Assembly (NCBI GenBank): GCA_036381515.1
Contig: DASVCR010000054.1
Coordinates: forward strand, 13,523 to 77,522
From: ZC4RG20 sp036381515
GTDB taxonomy: Bacteria; Pseudomonadota; Gammaproteobacteria; Steroidobacterales; Rariloculaceae
DNA: 64,000 bases
Direction: 5' to 3'
Shown: positions 48,926 through 57,690 of the stretch, in pieces
Position numbering within the stretch: the stretch's first letter is position 1
Layout: each line of letters begins with the position of its first letter
Translations under genes and position numbers: made by a program
The notes under the pieces: generated by a model
The model's input: the letters and a program-made list of their open reading frames with translations, nothing else
Database searches by the model: none
What the model was told of the DNA's origin: nothing

Positions 48926-51607
48926 TCAGGTCCGTTCCTGCTCGGAGAGCGCCTGCTTCAGCCGCTCCTCGAGCCGCTTCGACCGCTCGTCGTCGAGCAG
49001 TCGGCCGTCCTCGCCGGTGACGAAGAACACGTCCTCGGCGCGCTCGCCGATCGTCGCGATCTTCGCGTTCTGCAGCGCGACGTCCTCCTGCTCGAAGACG
49101 CGCGCGACCTGCAGCAGCAGACCGGGCCGGTCGCCGGCGACGAGCTCGACCACGGTGCGCTCGTTGATCGGGTCCTGAGTGATCGCGACCTGCACGGGCG
49201 TCGAGAACATCCGCACCTGACGCGGCGCGCGGCGGCTCACCTTGAGCGGCGGGGTATCGGGGCTCGACAGGATCTTGAGGAGCCGGTGGCGGATCTCCGC
49301 GAGCCGCCGCTGACCCGCGATCGGGCTGCCGTCGCTCTCGAGCACGCGGTAGGTATCCAGGTTCTGCGCCTCGGTCATCGGCACGATCCGCGCGTCGACG
49401 ATCGTGAGCCCGAGCTCGTCGAGCACGGCCGTCGACCGCATGAACGAGTGGAGCTCCTTCGGCGCATACACCATGACCGCGGTCGGCCCCTCCGTGTCGA
49501 CCCGCTCCACGTCGACGAGGATCGATGTCGGCGTGGCGGCCTCGGTCAGCACGCGCGTGTGCCACGCGATCTCCTCCGGCCGGTGCCGCAGGAAGTACTC
49601 CTCCGTGAAGCTCGCCCAGATGTGCTGCCAGCGCGCGGGCTCGAGCCCCTGCTCGTGCAGCAGATGCTCGGCGCGCGCCTGCGTCTCGAGGATCAGCTCC
49701 TCCTTGTCGATCGGGTTCGAGAACCCGCGGCGCAGCGCGCGCTTCGTGAGCTGGTAGAGCTCCCAGAACAGCGTGTCCTTCCACGAGTTCCAGATCTTCG
49801 GGTTCGTGCCGCGCACGTCGGCGACTGTCAGCACGTACAGATAATCGAGATGCGTCTCGTCGCCGACCGCGCGCGCGAACTCGTCGATCACGCGGAGATC
49901 GTGCAGGTCCTTCTTCTGCGCGGTCAGCGACAGGAGCAGGTGATTGCGGACGAGCCACGCGACGAGCCGCGCGTCGTAGCGGCTCATGCCGTGCTCGAGG
50001 CAGAAGGCCTCGGCGTCGACCGCGCCGAGCTCCGAATGATCGCCGCCGCGGCCCTTCGCGATGTCGTGGAAGAGACCGGCGAGGTATGCGATCTCGGGTT
50101 TCTCGAGCTGCTGCATCACGGCGCTGCAGTTCGGGAACTCGTGATTAAAGCGCTCGAGCGCGAACCGCCGCAGGTTCTCCACGACGAACAGCGTGTGCGC
50201 GTCGACCGTGTACGCGTGGAAGAGGTCGTACTGCATGCGGCCGACGACGCGGCCGAACGCCGGAATGTAGAGGCCGAGGACGCCGTACGTGTTCATCCGC
50301 TTCAGCGTACGGGTCACGCCCTGCGGCGCGCGCAGGATGTCGAGGAACAGCCGATGGTGCCGCGGGTTCTGCCGGAATTCCTCGTCGATCAGCCACAGGT
50401 GCTGCTTGATCAGCGCGATCGTCCGCGCGCTGATGCCGCGGAGCTCGAGGTTCCGCTCGAGCAGCAGGAAGATCTCGAGCAGCGCCGACGGGTCGCGCGC
50501 GAACACGTTCTCGTCGACGACCTCGATGTAGCCGTGCCGCTCCTGGAAGCGCGCGTTGATCGGCACCGCGGGCGCGTCCTTGTCGAGGAGGATCGCCTCC
50601 TCGAAGAGCTGCAGCAGCATCTCGTTGAGGCGCGAGATCTCCATCACGGTGCGGTAGTAGCGCTGCATCAGCTGCTCGACGGCGAGCGTGAAGCTCGCGT
50701 CCTCGTAGCCGAGCATCGCGGCGAGCTTGATCTGATAGTCGAACAGCAGCCGGTCCTCGCGGCGGCCGGTCAAGAGGTGCAGCCCCCAGCGGATGCGCCA
50801 CAGGAACGCCTGGCCGTTCAGCAGGATCCGGAGCTGGCCTTCCGTCAGGAAATCGTGCTCGACGAGCTGCTCGAGGCGCTCGACGCCGAGGTGCCGGCGC
50901 GCGACCCAGCCGATCGTCTGGATGTCGCGTAAGCCCCCGGGGCTGCCCTTGACGTTCGGCTCGAGGTTGTACGCGGTGTCGTGGAAGTGATGGTGGCGCG
51001 CCTGCTGCTCGGCGACCTTCGCGCGATAGAACGACGCCGAGTCCCACATCCGGTCCGGTCCGATCCGGGCCGGCAGCTCGCGGAACAGCGCGCCGGGGCC
51101 TTCGAGCAGCCGGGTCTCCATCAGCGCGGTCATGATCGACACGTCGCCGCGCGCCTGCGTCTCGCAGTCCTCGAGCGTGCGCACGCTGTGGCCGACCTCG
51201 AGGCCGATGTCCCACAGGAACGTCAGGAACCGGCTGATCGGCTCGTCCGTCTCCCGGTCCGCGGCGGCGTCGATCAGCACGAGCAGATCGATGTCGGACG
51301 CGGGATGCAGCTCGCCCCGGCCGTAGCCGCCGACGGCGACGAGGTCCGCGACGTCCGCGATGCGGCGCGCGAAGTGGCGCCACGACGCGACGATCACGTC
51401 GTCGATGACGCGCGCGCGCTCCCGCACGAGCGTATCGATCGGCTCGTTCGCGAGGAAGCGCTGCTTGAGCCGCCCGTCGGCCGCCGCGAGCGTGTCCTTG
51501 AACGTCGCGACGGGGTGCGGGCCGCCGAGCGCGGCCGCTAGCGCGTCGCGGTCGACCGGCGGAGCGGCCGAGGCCTGCGCGCCGGTGGACTCGAGCGGCG
51601 TCGACAC
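48926..51607 (-). CDS. glnD: bifunctional uridylyltransferase/uridylyl-removing enzyme GlnD
   Basis: GlnD of 893 aa (E. coli 890). The N-terminal nucleotidyltransferase domain has GGYGRGELHPASDIDLLVL, with catalytic D105/D107. The HD hydrolase domain contains AGLFHDIAKGRGGDHSELG, and two C-terminal ACT domains follow (QVRMFSTPVQVAITQDPINERTVVELVAGDRPGLL and the last 70 residues). It uridylylates and de-uridylylates PII proteins in response to glutamine, controlling nitrogen assimilation. Its start is one base from the stop of map, so the two are co-transcribed in the conserved map-glnD order. Confidence 0.97.
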   Translation of the reverse strand: MSTPLESTGAQASAAPPVDRDALAAALGGPHPVATFKDTLAAADGRLKQRFLANEPIDTLVRERARVIDDVIVASWRHFARRIADVADLVAVGGYGRGELHPASDIDLLVLIDAAADRETDEPISRFLTFLWDIGLEVGHSVRTLEDCETQARGDVSIMTALMETRLLEGPGALFRELPARIGPDRMWDSASFYRAKVAEQQARHHHFHDTAYNLEPNVKGSPGGLRDIQTIGWVARRHLGVERLEQLVEHDFLTEGQLRILLNGQAFLWRIRWGLHLLTGRREDRLLFDYQIKLAAMLGYEDASFTLAVEQLMQRYYRTVMEISRLNEMLLQLFEEAILLDKDAPAVPINARFQERHGYIEVVDENVFARDPSALLEIFLLLERNLELRGISARTIALIKQHLWLIDEEFRQNPRHHRLFLDILRAPQGVTRTLKRMNTYGVLGLYIPAFGRVVGRMQYDLFHAYTVDAHTLFVVENLRRFALERFNHEFPNCSAVMQQLEKPEIAYLAGLFHDIAKGRGGDHSELGAVDAEAFCLEHGMSRYDARLVAWLVRNHLLLSLTAQKKDLHDLRVIDEFARAVGDETHLDYLYVLTVADVRGTNPKIWNSWKDTLFWELYQLTKRALRRGFSNPIDKEELILETQARAEHLLHEQGLEPARWQHIWASFTEEYFLRHRPEEIAWHTRVLTEAATPTSILVDVERVDTEGPTAVMVYAPKELHSFMRSTAVLDELGLTIVDARIVPMTEAQNLDTYRVLESDGSPIAGQRRLAEIRHRLLKILSSPDTPPLKVSRRAPRQVRMFSTPVQVAITQDPINERTVVELVAGDRPGLLLQVARVFEQEDVALQNAKIATIGERAEDVFFVTGEDGRLLDDERSKRLEERLKQALSEQERT

Positions 51608-51608
51608 G

Positions 51609-52379
51609 TCAGCCCCGACGGTCCTGCGCGCCGAGGGTCAGCACCTCGTAGCCGTCCTCGGTCACGAGGACCGTGTGCTCCCATTGCGCGGATAGAGAGT
51701 GATCCTTCGTCACGACCGTCCAGCCGTCCGCGAGCAGCTTCACGTCGCGGCGGCCGGCGTTGATCATCGGCTCGACGGTGAACGTCATGCCGGGCACGAG
51801 CTCGACCCCGGTGCCGGGCTTGCCGTAATGCAGGATCTGCGGATCCTCGTGGAACTGCCGGCCGATGCCGTGCCCGCAGTATTCGCGGACGACCGAGAAC
51901 CGGTTCTGCTCGACGAAGCTCTGGATCGCATGCCCGATGTCGCCGATCCGGGCGCCGGGGCGGACAACGTTGATCCCGCGCCACATCGCGTCGTGGCAGA
52001 TCCGGGTCAGCCGCTCGCCGATCACGGTCGGCTCGCCGACGAAGAACATCCGGCTCGTGTCGCCGTGAAAGCCGTCCTTGATCACGGTCACGTCGATGTT
52101 CAGGATGTCGCCGTTCTTCAACCGCTTGTCGCTCGGGATCCCGTGGCAGACGACGTGGTTGACCGACGTGCAGATCGACTTCGGGAAGCCCCGGTAGTTG
52201 AGCGGCGCCGGCACCGCGCCGAGCTCGTCGACGATGTACTCGTGGCAGATGCGGTTCAGCTCGTCGGTCGAGACGCCCGGGCGGACATGCTCGCCGATCA
52301 TATCGAGCACGTCGGCCGCGAGGCGGCCGGCGACACGCATCTTGTCCTGTTCCTCAGGCGTCTTGACGGTGATGGTCAT
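51609..52379 (-). CDS. map: methionine aminopeptidase type I
   Basis: Map of 256 aa (E. coli 264). The segments NHVVCHGIPSDKRLKNGDILNIDVTVIKDGFHGDTSRMFFVGE supply the substrate His and the two metal Asp ligands; IGRQFHEDPQILHYG supplies the metal His, and TFTVEPMINAG plus SAQWEHTVLVTEDGYEVLT supply the two Glu. It removes N-terminal Met from nascent proteins. Divergent from rpsB, as in E. coli, with about 190 bp between the two ATGs. Confidence 0.97.
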   Translation of the reverse strand: MTITVKTPEEQDKMRVAGRLAADVLDMIGEHVRPGVSTDELNRICHEYIVDELGAVPAPLNYRGFPKSICTSVNHVVCHGIPSDKRLKNGDILNIDVTVIKDGFHGDTSRMFFVGEPTVIGERLTRICHDAMWRGINVVRPGARIGDIGHAIQSFVEQNRFSVVREYCGHGIGRQFHEDPQILHYGKPGTGVELVPGMTFTVEPMINAGRRDVKLLADGWTVVTKDHSLSAQWEHTVLVTEDGYEVLTLGAQDRRG

Positions 52380-52414
52380 GGGGTAGGGGCGAGGCGGCCT
52401 GGGCGGAGCCGCGT

Positions 52415-52443
52415 TTGTTGCGCCGAGCGTGCTATGGTATAAA
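52415..52443 (+). promoter_or_regulatory. rpsB promoter
   Basis: TTGTTG (52415-52420) and TATAAA (52438-52443) with a 17-bp spacer give a near-consensus sigma70 promoter about 120 bp before rpsB. The GC-rich start region that follows the -10 (GCGCGCGCC) resembles the stringent-control discriminator of ribosomal promoters. Confidence 0.75.
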
Positions 52444-52449
52444 GCGCGC

Positions 52450-52570
52450 GCCTTTCAGGCAATCAACGACACACACGCGCCGCTCACCCGTCAGCCGGGT
52501 GCCTGGCCCGTAAGGGCACGAGGTCGCTGCGGGGGCACGTGGAGGATCAACCCGAGACCAGGAGCTTCCG
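52450..52570 (+). promoter_or_regulatory. structured rpsB mRNA leader
   Basis: The leader of about 120 nt contains two adjacent hairpins: CACCCG-TCAGC-CGGGTG (52485-52501) and GCCC-GTAA-GGGC with a GNRA tetraloop (52506-52517). Gammaproteobacterial rpsB leaders are known to bind ribosomal protein S2 and repress rpsB-tsf. The position and hairpin pair fit, but conservation with that RNA family was not tested. Confidence 0.5.
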
Positions 52571-53509
52571 ATGGCCGACGTCACGATGCGTCGAATGCTG
52601 GAAGCGGGCGTCCATTTCGGACACCAGACCCGCTTCTGGAACCCGAAGATGGCCCCGTACATCTTCGGCGAGCGTAACAAGATTCACATCATCAATCTCG
52701 AGAAATCGCTGCCGATGTACCTCGAGGCGGCGGAGTTCGTCCGCAAGCTCGTCGCGGACGGCGGCGTCGTGCTGTTCGTCGGCTCGAAGCGCGCGGCCCG
52801 CCAGGCGATCACCGAGGAGGCGACCCGCTGCGGCATGCCGTACGTCAGCCAGCGCTGGCTCGGCGGCATGCTGACGAACTTCAAGACGATCCGCCAGTCG
52901 ATCAAGCGGCTGAAGGAGCTCGAGGAGATCACCCAGAGCGGCGGCACCGAGTTCACGAAAAAGGAGATGCTGACCCTCGTGCGCGAGCGCGACAAGCTGC
53001 AGCGCGCGCTCGGCGGCATCAAGGAGATGGACTCGCTGCCGGACGCGGTCTTCATCATCGACGTCGGCCACGAGGAGATCGCCGTCAAGGAGGCGAAGAA
53101 GCTCGGCATCCCGGTCGTCGCGATCGTCGATACGAACTGCTCGCCGGAAGGCATCGATTACCCGATCCCCGGCAACGACGACGCGATGCGCGCGATCCAC
53201 CTGTACGCCGCCGGCATCGCGGACGCGGTGCTCGCGGGCAAGGCGTCGATGCCCGAGGTGCCGGCCGGCGAGGACGAGTTCGTCGAGCTCGACGAGGAGG
53301 GCCGGCCGAAGGTCGGCGCGGGCCGGAAGAAGTCCGCGTCGAAGAAGCGGCCCGGGCGCGCCGCGAAGCCGCGTCCGAAGGCGGACGCGAAGCCGGCGGC
53401 CAACGCGGGGTCGGCTCCGGCGCCGGCGGAAGCGGCGGCTCCGGCCGACGGCGCGGCCCCGGCGGACGACGCGCCGCCCGCGGCGACCGAGGCCGAGACC
53501 GGGCAGTAA
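52571..53509 (+). CDS. rpsB: 30S ribosomal protein S2 with long C-terminal tail
   Basis: S2 of 312 aa, against 241 in E. coli. The core runs from MADVTMRRMLEAGVHFGHQTRFWNPKMAPYIFG through GTLTNFKTI-type RWLGGMLTNFKTIRQSI to PIPGNDDAMRAI. After about residue 235 it carries a disordered tail of some 75 residues, first Lys/Arg-rich (GRKKSASKKRPGRAAKP) then Ala/Pro/Asp-rich. S2 binds the 16S rRNA on the 30S back and is required for S1 docking. First gene of the rpsB-tsf-pyrH-frr block. Confidence 0.97.
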   Translation: MADVTMRRMLEAGVHFGHQTRFWNPKMAPYIFGERNKIHIINLEKSLPMYLEAAEFVRKLVADGGVVLFVGSKRAARQAITEEATRCGMPYVSQRWLGGMLTNFKTIRQSIKRLKELEEITQSGGTEFTKKEMLTLVRERDKLQRALGGIKEMDSLPDAVFIIDVGHEEIAVKEAKKLGIPVVAIVDTNCSPEGIDYPIPGNDDAMRAIHLYAAGIADAVLAGKASMPEVPAGEDEFVELDEEGRPKVGAGRKKSASKKRPGRAAKPRPKADAKPAANAGSAPAPAEAAAPADGAAPADDAPPAATEAETGQ

Positions 53510-53614
53510 CGGCCGTCGGCGGAGAGGTCGTCCGATACCTTCTCCGCGGCGCCGAGTCACCCGTCGTTCGCCCCGCCTTTACGGCGGTGCGGGCGTCGGC
53601 CACCCTGGAAGCAC

Positions 53615-53664
53615 GGCCCGCGCGGCGGGCCGATGACCGACACCTCCGGCCCGTGCGGCGGGCC
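53615..53664. repeat. twin 17-bp hairpins between rpsB and tsf
   Basis: Two near-identical elements, GGCCCG-CGCGG-CGGGCC (53615-53631) and GGCCCG-TGCGG-CGGGCC (53648-53664), differ at one loop base and start 33 bp apart. Each is a perfect 6-bp-stem hairpin. They lie in the 176-bp rpsB-tsf spacer, the second ending about 20 bp before the tsf start. A further imperfect hairpin (53518-53551) follows the rpsB stop. They may tune the relative amounts of S2 and EF-Ts. Confidence 0.8.
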
Positions 53665-53685
53665 GGCTACCGAACGAGGACCGGC

Positions 53686-54510
53686 ATGGACATCAAACCG
53701 GCATTGGTCAAAGAGCTCCGCGAGCGTACCGGCGCGGGGATGATGGATTGCAAGAAGGCGCTCGTCGACGCGAACGGCGACATCGACGCGGCGGCCGAGC
53801 TGCTGCGCAAGTCCGGCCAGGCGAAGGCCGACAAGAAGGCCTCGCGCGTCGCGGCCGAGGGCGCGGTGCTCGTCAGGAGCGGCACCGGACGGCATGCGAT
53901 CGTCGAGGTGAACTCGGAGACCGACTTCGTCGCGAAGGACGAGAACTTCCGCGCCTTCGCAGAGAAGGTCGCGGACGCCGTGCTCGCGCACGCGCCGCGC
54001 GACGTCGACGCGCTGATGCAGCTCGACGCCGGAGGCGAGACGTTCGACGAGGCGCGCCGCGCGCTGATCGCGAAGGTCGGCGAGAACATCGGCGTGCGCC
54101 GCTTCGACGTGCTCGAGACGACGAATCCCGTCGGCACGTACGTGCACATGGGCCGCATCGGCGTGCTCGTCGAGATCGAGGGCGGCAACGACGAGCTCGC
54201 GCGCGATCTCGCGATGCAGGTCGCCGCGACGTCGCCGCGCTACGTCTCCGCGGACGACGTCCCCGCGGAGGAGGTCGAGAAGGAGCGCGAGATCTTCCGC
54301 GCGCAGGCGGAGCAGGAGGGCAAGCCCGCCCAGATCATCGAGAAGATGGTCGAGGGGCGGCTTCGGAAGCAGCTCGACGAGATCACGCTGCTCGGGCAGC
54401 CGTTCGTCAAGGATCCGGACAAGCGCGTGCGCGATCTGCTGAAGGCGTCGAACGCGAAAGTCGTGAGGTTCCTGCGGTACGGGCTCGGCGAAGGCATCGA
54501 GAAGAAATAA
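53686..54510 (+). CDS. tsf: translation elongation factor Ts
   Basis: EF-Ts of 274 aa (E. coli 283) from ATG 53686 with GAGGA upstream. The N-terminal UBA-like domain is VKELRERTGAGMMDCKKAL; the Tu-binding motif VNSETDFVAKDENF follows. The core subdomains continue with VGTYVHMGRIGVLVEIEGG, and the C-terminal module ends with LLKASNAKVVRFLRYGLGEGIEKK. It is the guanine nucleotide exchange factor of EF-Tu. The rpsB-tsf spacer contains twin hairpins. Confidence 0.97.
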   Translation: MDIKPALVKELRERTGAGMMDCKKALVDANGDIDAAAELLRKSGQAKADKKASRVAAEGAVLVRSGTGRHAIVEVNSETDFVAKDENFRAFAEKVADAVLAHAPRDVDALMQLDAGGETFDEARRALIAKVGENIGVRRFDVLETTNPVGTYVHMGRIGVLVEIEGGNDELARDLAMQVAATSPRYVSADDVPAEEVEKEREIFRAQAEQEGKPAQIIEKMVEGRLRKQLDEITLLGQPFVKDPDKRVRDLLKASNAKVVRFLRYGLGEGIEKK

Positions 54511-54643
54511 AGTCGACTTCGCCGAGGAGGTCATGGCGCAGGCTTCGCAGAACCGCTAATCTATTCAGTGAGGCAGCGGCGTCGACGCGGCGCTCGACAG
54601 GAGGTCGTCCGCCGCGTCCCGATGCGAACCTGAGCGAGCCACG

Positions 54644-55393
54644 ATGAGCGAAGGCGAGCCCGCCTATCGAAGGATCCTGCTGAAGCTGAGCGGCGAGGCG
54701 CTGCTGGGCAAGCAGCAATACGGTATCGACCCCGACGTCATCTCCCGCATCGCGACCGAGGTCGCCGAGGTCGCGCGCCTCGGCGTCGAGGTCGGGCTCG
54801 TGATCGGCGGCGGCAACATCTTCCGCGGCGCCGGCCTCGCGGAAGCGGGCATGGACCGCGTGACGGCCGATCACATGGGCATGCTCGCGACGATCATCAA
54901 CGCGCTTGCGCTGCAGGACGCGCTCGAGCGCCGCGGGGTCACCGCGCGCACGATGTCCGCGCTGCAGGTCCACGAGGTCTGCGAGGACTACATCCGTCGC
55001 CGGGCGATCCGCCACCTCGAGAAGGGGCGCATCGTGATCTTCGCGGCCGGCACCGGCAATCCGTTCTTCACGACGGACACGGCCGCGAGCCTTCGCGCGA
55101 TCGAGATCGGCGCGGACGTGCTGATCAAGGCGACGAAGGTCGACGGCGTCTATTCGGCCGATCCGATGAAGGATCCGACCGCCGTTCGCTACCGCAGCCT
55201 GTCGTACGATCAGGTCCTGTCCGACAAGCTGCGGGTCATGGACGCGACCGCGATCGTGATGTGCCGCGACAACGACCTGCCGCTCGTCGTCTTCAATCTC
55301 AACAATCCCGGCGACCTGGTCCGCCTCGTCCGCGGACATCCTGTCGGTACCGCGGTCGGGAACCGGTTGCCGATGACCGGAACGAGCTCATGA
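54644..55393 (+). CDS. pyrH: UMP kinase PyrH
   Basis: Amino-acid-kinase-fold UMP kinase of 249 aa (E. coli 241). Motifs are LLKLSGEALLG, LVIGGGNIFRG, ADHMGMLATIINALALQDAL, the UMP-site AAGTGNPFFTTDTAASLRA and KVDGVYSADP. It phosphorylates UMP with ATP and is feedback-inhibited by UTP. The stop overlaps the frr start by ATGA, so pyrH-frr translation is coupled. Confidence 0.97.
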   Translation: MSEGEPAYRRILLKLSGEALLGKQQYGIDPDVISRIATEVAEVARLGVEVGLVIGGGNIFRGAGLAEAGMDRVTADHMGMLATIINALALQDALERRGVTARTMSALQVHEVCEDYIRRRAIRHLEKGRIVIFAAGTGNPFFTTDTAASLRAIEIGADVLIKATKVDGVYSADPMKDPTAVRYRSLSYDQVLSDKLRVMDATAIVMCRDNDLPLVVFNLNNPGDLVRLVRGHPVGTAVGNRLPMTGTSS

Positions 55394-55947
55394 TCGCCGA
55401 CGTAAAAAAGGATGCGGAGCACCGCATGCAGAAATCGATCGAGGCCCTCCGGGAGGAGCTCCGGCGGCTGCGCACGGGGCGGGCGCATACCGGGCTGCTC
55501 GATCACATCACGGTCGAGTACTACGGCTCCGAGGTGCCGATCTCGCAGACCGCGACGGTCACCGTCGAGGATTCGCGCACGCTTGCGGTGTCGCCGTGGG
55601 AGAAGTCGATGGTGCCGGCGATCGAGAAGGCGATCCTGAACTCGGATCTCGGCCTCACGCCGGTGTCGGCGGGCAGCGTGATCCGCGTGCCGCTGCCCGC
55701 GATGACCGAGGAGCGGCGCAAGGACCTCGTGAAGGTCGTCCGCCACGAGGGCGAGAACGCGAAGGTCGCGATTCGCAACGTCCGTCGCGACGCGCTGAGC
55801 AGCCTGAAGGAGCTGCTGAAGGAAAAGCAGATCACCGAGGACGACGATCGCCGTGCCCACGACGAAATCCAGAAACTCACGGACCGCTACGTGGCCCAGG
55901 TCGACGCGCTTCTGAAGGAAAAAGAAGCCGAGATCATGGAGTTCTAG
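55390..55947 (+). CDS. frr: ribosome recycling factor
   Basis: RRF of 185 aa, identical in length to E. coli. The start ATG at 55390 overlaps the pyrH stop. Domain I helices include MQKSIEALREELRRLRTGRA and the C-terminal LLKEKQITEDDDRRAHDEIQKLTDRYVAQVD; domain II has YYGSEVPISQTATVTVEDSRTL. With EF-G it splits post-termination ribosomes. Confidence 0.97.
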   Translation: MIADVKKDAEHRMQKSIEALREELRRLRTGRAHTGLLDHITVEYYGSEVPISQTATVTVEDSRTLAVSPWEKSMVPAIEKAILNSDLGLTPVSAGSVIRVPLPAMTEERRKDLVKVVRHEGENAKVAIRNVRRDALSSLKELLKEKQITEDDDRRAHDEIQKLTDRYVAQVDALLKEKEAEIMEF

Positions 55948-55957
55948 GACCGCCTGG

Positions 55958-56716
55958 ATGGTGGCTCGGGCGGCCCGGCCTGACGACGGGCAGGCGTTAC
56001 CGCGGCACGTCGCCGTCATCATGGACGGCAACGGCCGCTGGGCGCGCCGGCGCGGGCTGCCGCGCAAGGCCGGTCATCGGGCCGGCATCAAGCCGGTGCG
56101 CGCGACCGTCGAGTACTGCGCCGAGCGCGGCGTCGAGGTCCTGACGCTGTTCGCGTTCTCGAGCGAGAACTGGCGCCGGCCCGCGGACGAGGTCAGCGGC
56201 CTGATGGCGCTCCTCGTCGACGCGATCGAGCGCGAGGTCGCGGAGCTCGATGCGAACGCGATCCGGCTGCGCTTCATCGGCGACCTCGCGAGGCTCGGAC
56301 CGCAGCTCCGCGACGCGATGCTCGCGGCGGAGGCGCGGACGCGGGCGAACACGCGGATGACGCTCGTCGTCGCCGTCGCGTACGGCGGGCGCTGGGATCT
56401 GACGCAGGCCGCACGCCGCCTCGCGGCGGAAGCGGCGGCCGGGCGGCTCGACCCCGCCGACATCGACGAGGCGTGCGTCGCGGCCGCGCTCGCGACCGGC
56501 GGCCTGCCGAGCGTCGATCTCCTGATCCGCAGCGGCGGCGAGCAGCGCATCAGCAACTTCCTGCTGTGGGACATCGCGTACAGCGAGGTGTACTTCTCGA
56601 GCCTCCTGTGGCCCGAGTTCGATGCGGCGGAGCTCGGCCGGGCCTTCGAGTTCTACGCGCAGCGGCAGCGGCGGTTCGGGCGAACCGGGGAGCAGGTCGA
56701 GGCCGTCCGTTGCTGA
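55958..56716 (+). CDS. uppS: undecaprenyl diphosphate synthase UppS
   Basis: Cis-prenyltransferase of 252 aa (E. coli 253). The catalytic Asp is in VAVIMDGNGRWA (near residue 24), with RKAGHRAGIKPVRATVEYC, TLFAFSSENWRRP and the C-terminal diphosphate-binding LIRSGGEQRISNFLLWDIAYSEVYF. It makes the C55 lipid carrier for peptidoglycan and O-antigen. Ten bases after frr, and overlapping cdsA by 7 nt. Confidence 0.97.
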   Translation: MVARAARPDDGQALPRHVAVIMDGNGRWARRRGLPRKAGHRAGIKPVRATVEYCAERGVEVLTLFAFSSENWRRPADEVSGLMALLVDAIEREVAELDANAIRLRFIGDLARLGPQLRDAMLAAEARTRANTRMTLVVAVAYGGRWDLTQAARRLAAEAAAGRLDPADIDEACVAAALATGGLPSVDLLIRSGGEQRISNFLLWDIAYSEVYFSSLLWPEFDAAELGRAFEFYAQRQRRFGRTGEQVEAVRC

Positions 56717-57507
56717 TCCAGCGTTTCGTCACCGGGGCGATCTTCGGGATCGTCGTCATCGCGGCCGTGCTGTGGCTGCCGACGGAGGGCGCCGCCGCCG
56801 TGCTCGCGCTGCTGTTCGTCGCGGGCGCGTGGGAGTGGGCCGGGCTCGCGCGCCTCGCCCCGGCGTGGCGCGCGGCCTACGCTGCGGTGTTCGCCGCGCT
56901 CGTCGCGAGCGGCACGTGGTGGGCGGACGACCGCGGCGTCGTCACGGCGCTCGTCGCCGTCGCGATGCTCGGCTGGCTCGTCGCGCTCGGCGCGGTGCTG
57001 ACGTACCCGCGGCCGCTGCCGCTCGCTGCGGTCGGGGCGTCCGGGTTCGCCGCGCTGCTGCCGCCGTGGGCCGCGCTCGTCTACCTGCACGGCGCGGACG
57101 CGGCAGGCCCCGGGCTCGTGCTTACCGTATTCGCGATCGTCTGGTCCGCGGACAGCGGTGCGTTCTTCACCGGCCGTGCGCTCGGCCGGCACAAGCTCGC
57201 GCCGAAGGTGAGCCCGGGCAAGACCTGGGAGGGCGTCGCGGGAGGCGTGCTCCTCGCCGGCATCGTGGCCGGCGCGGCCGGCTACGTTCTGCGCCTGCCG
57301 GTCGGCCCGCTCGTCGCGATCGGCTGCGCGACGGCGCTCGTCTCGGTGCTCGGGGACCTGACCGTCAGCATCGCGAAGCGCAACATCGGCGTGAAGGACA
57401 CCGGGCGCCTGCTGCCGGGGCACGGCGGGATGCTCGACCGCATCGACAGCCTCACGGCCGCGGCGCCGGCGTTCCTGCTCGGCGTCGCCGCAGCACGTCT
57501 CGTCTAG
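56710..57507 (+). CDS. cdsA: phosphatidate cytidylyltransferase CdsA
   Basis: Integral membrane enzyme of 265 aa (E. coli 285) from TTG 56710; GAGG stands 7 nt upstream and the start overlaps the uppS stop. About seven hydrophobic helices are present. The CDS signature is SIAKRNIGVKDTGRLLPGHG followed by GMLDRIDSL. It makes CDP-diacylglycerol from phosphatidate and CTP. In most Gammaproteobacteria dxr follows; here the next gene is rseP after 183 bp. Confidence 0.94.
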   Translation: MLIQRFVTGAIFGIVVIAAVLWLPTEGAAAVLALLFVAGAWEWAGLARLAPAWRAAYAAVFAALVASGTWWADDRGVVTALVAVAMLGWLVALGAVLTYPRPLPLAAVGASGFAALLPPWAALVYLHGADAAGPGLVLTVFAIVWSADSGAFFTGRALGRHKLAPKVSPGKTWEGVAGGVLLAGIVAGAAGYVLRLPVGPLVAIGCATALVSVLGDLTVSIAKRNIGVKDTGRLLPGHGGMLDRIDSLTAAAPAFLLGVAAARLV

Positions 57508-57690
57508 CCCCGAGGCCCCGTTCGACGTCGCGGCCGGGCCCGCGACGCCGCGGAACCGCGGGCGCCGCGCGGAGTCTGTAGCCTTTGCGCGCGGGGAAAA
57601 CGCAACACATCGAAAAGAAGCTCGCCCGCACGCCCGCGCAGGCGCGGTTAGAATGGTCCTTTGCCCAACATCGAGGTCGCCCGGTACCCC

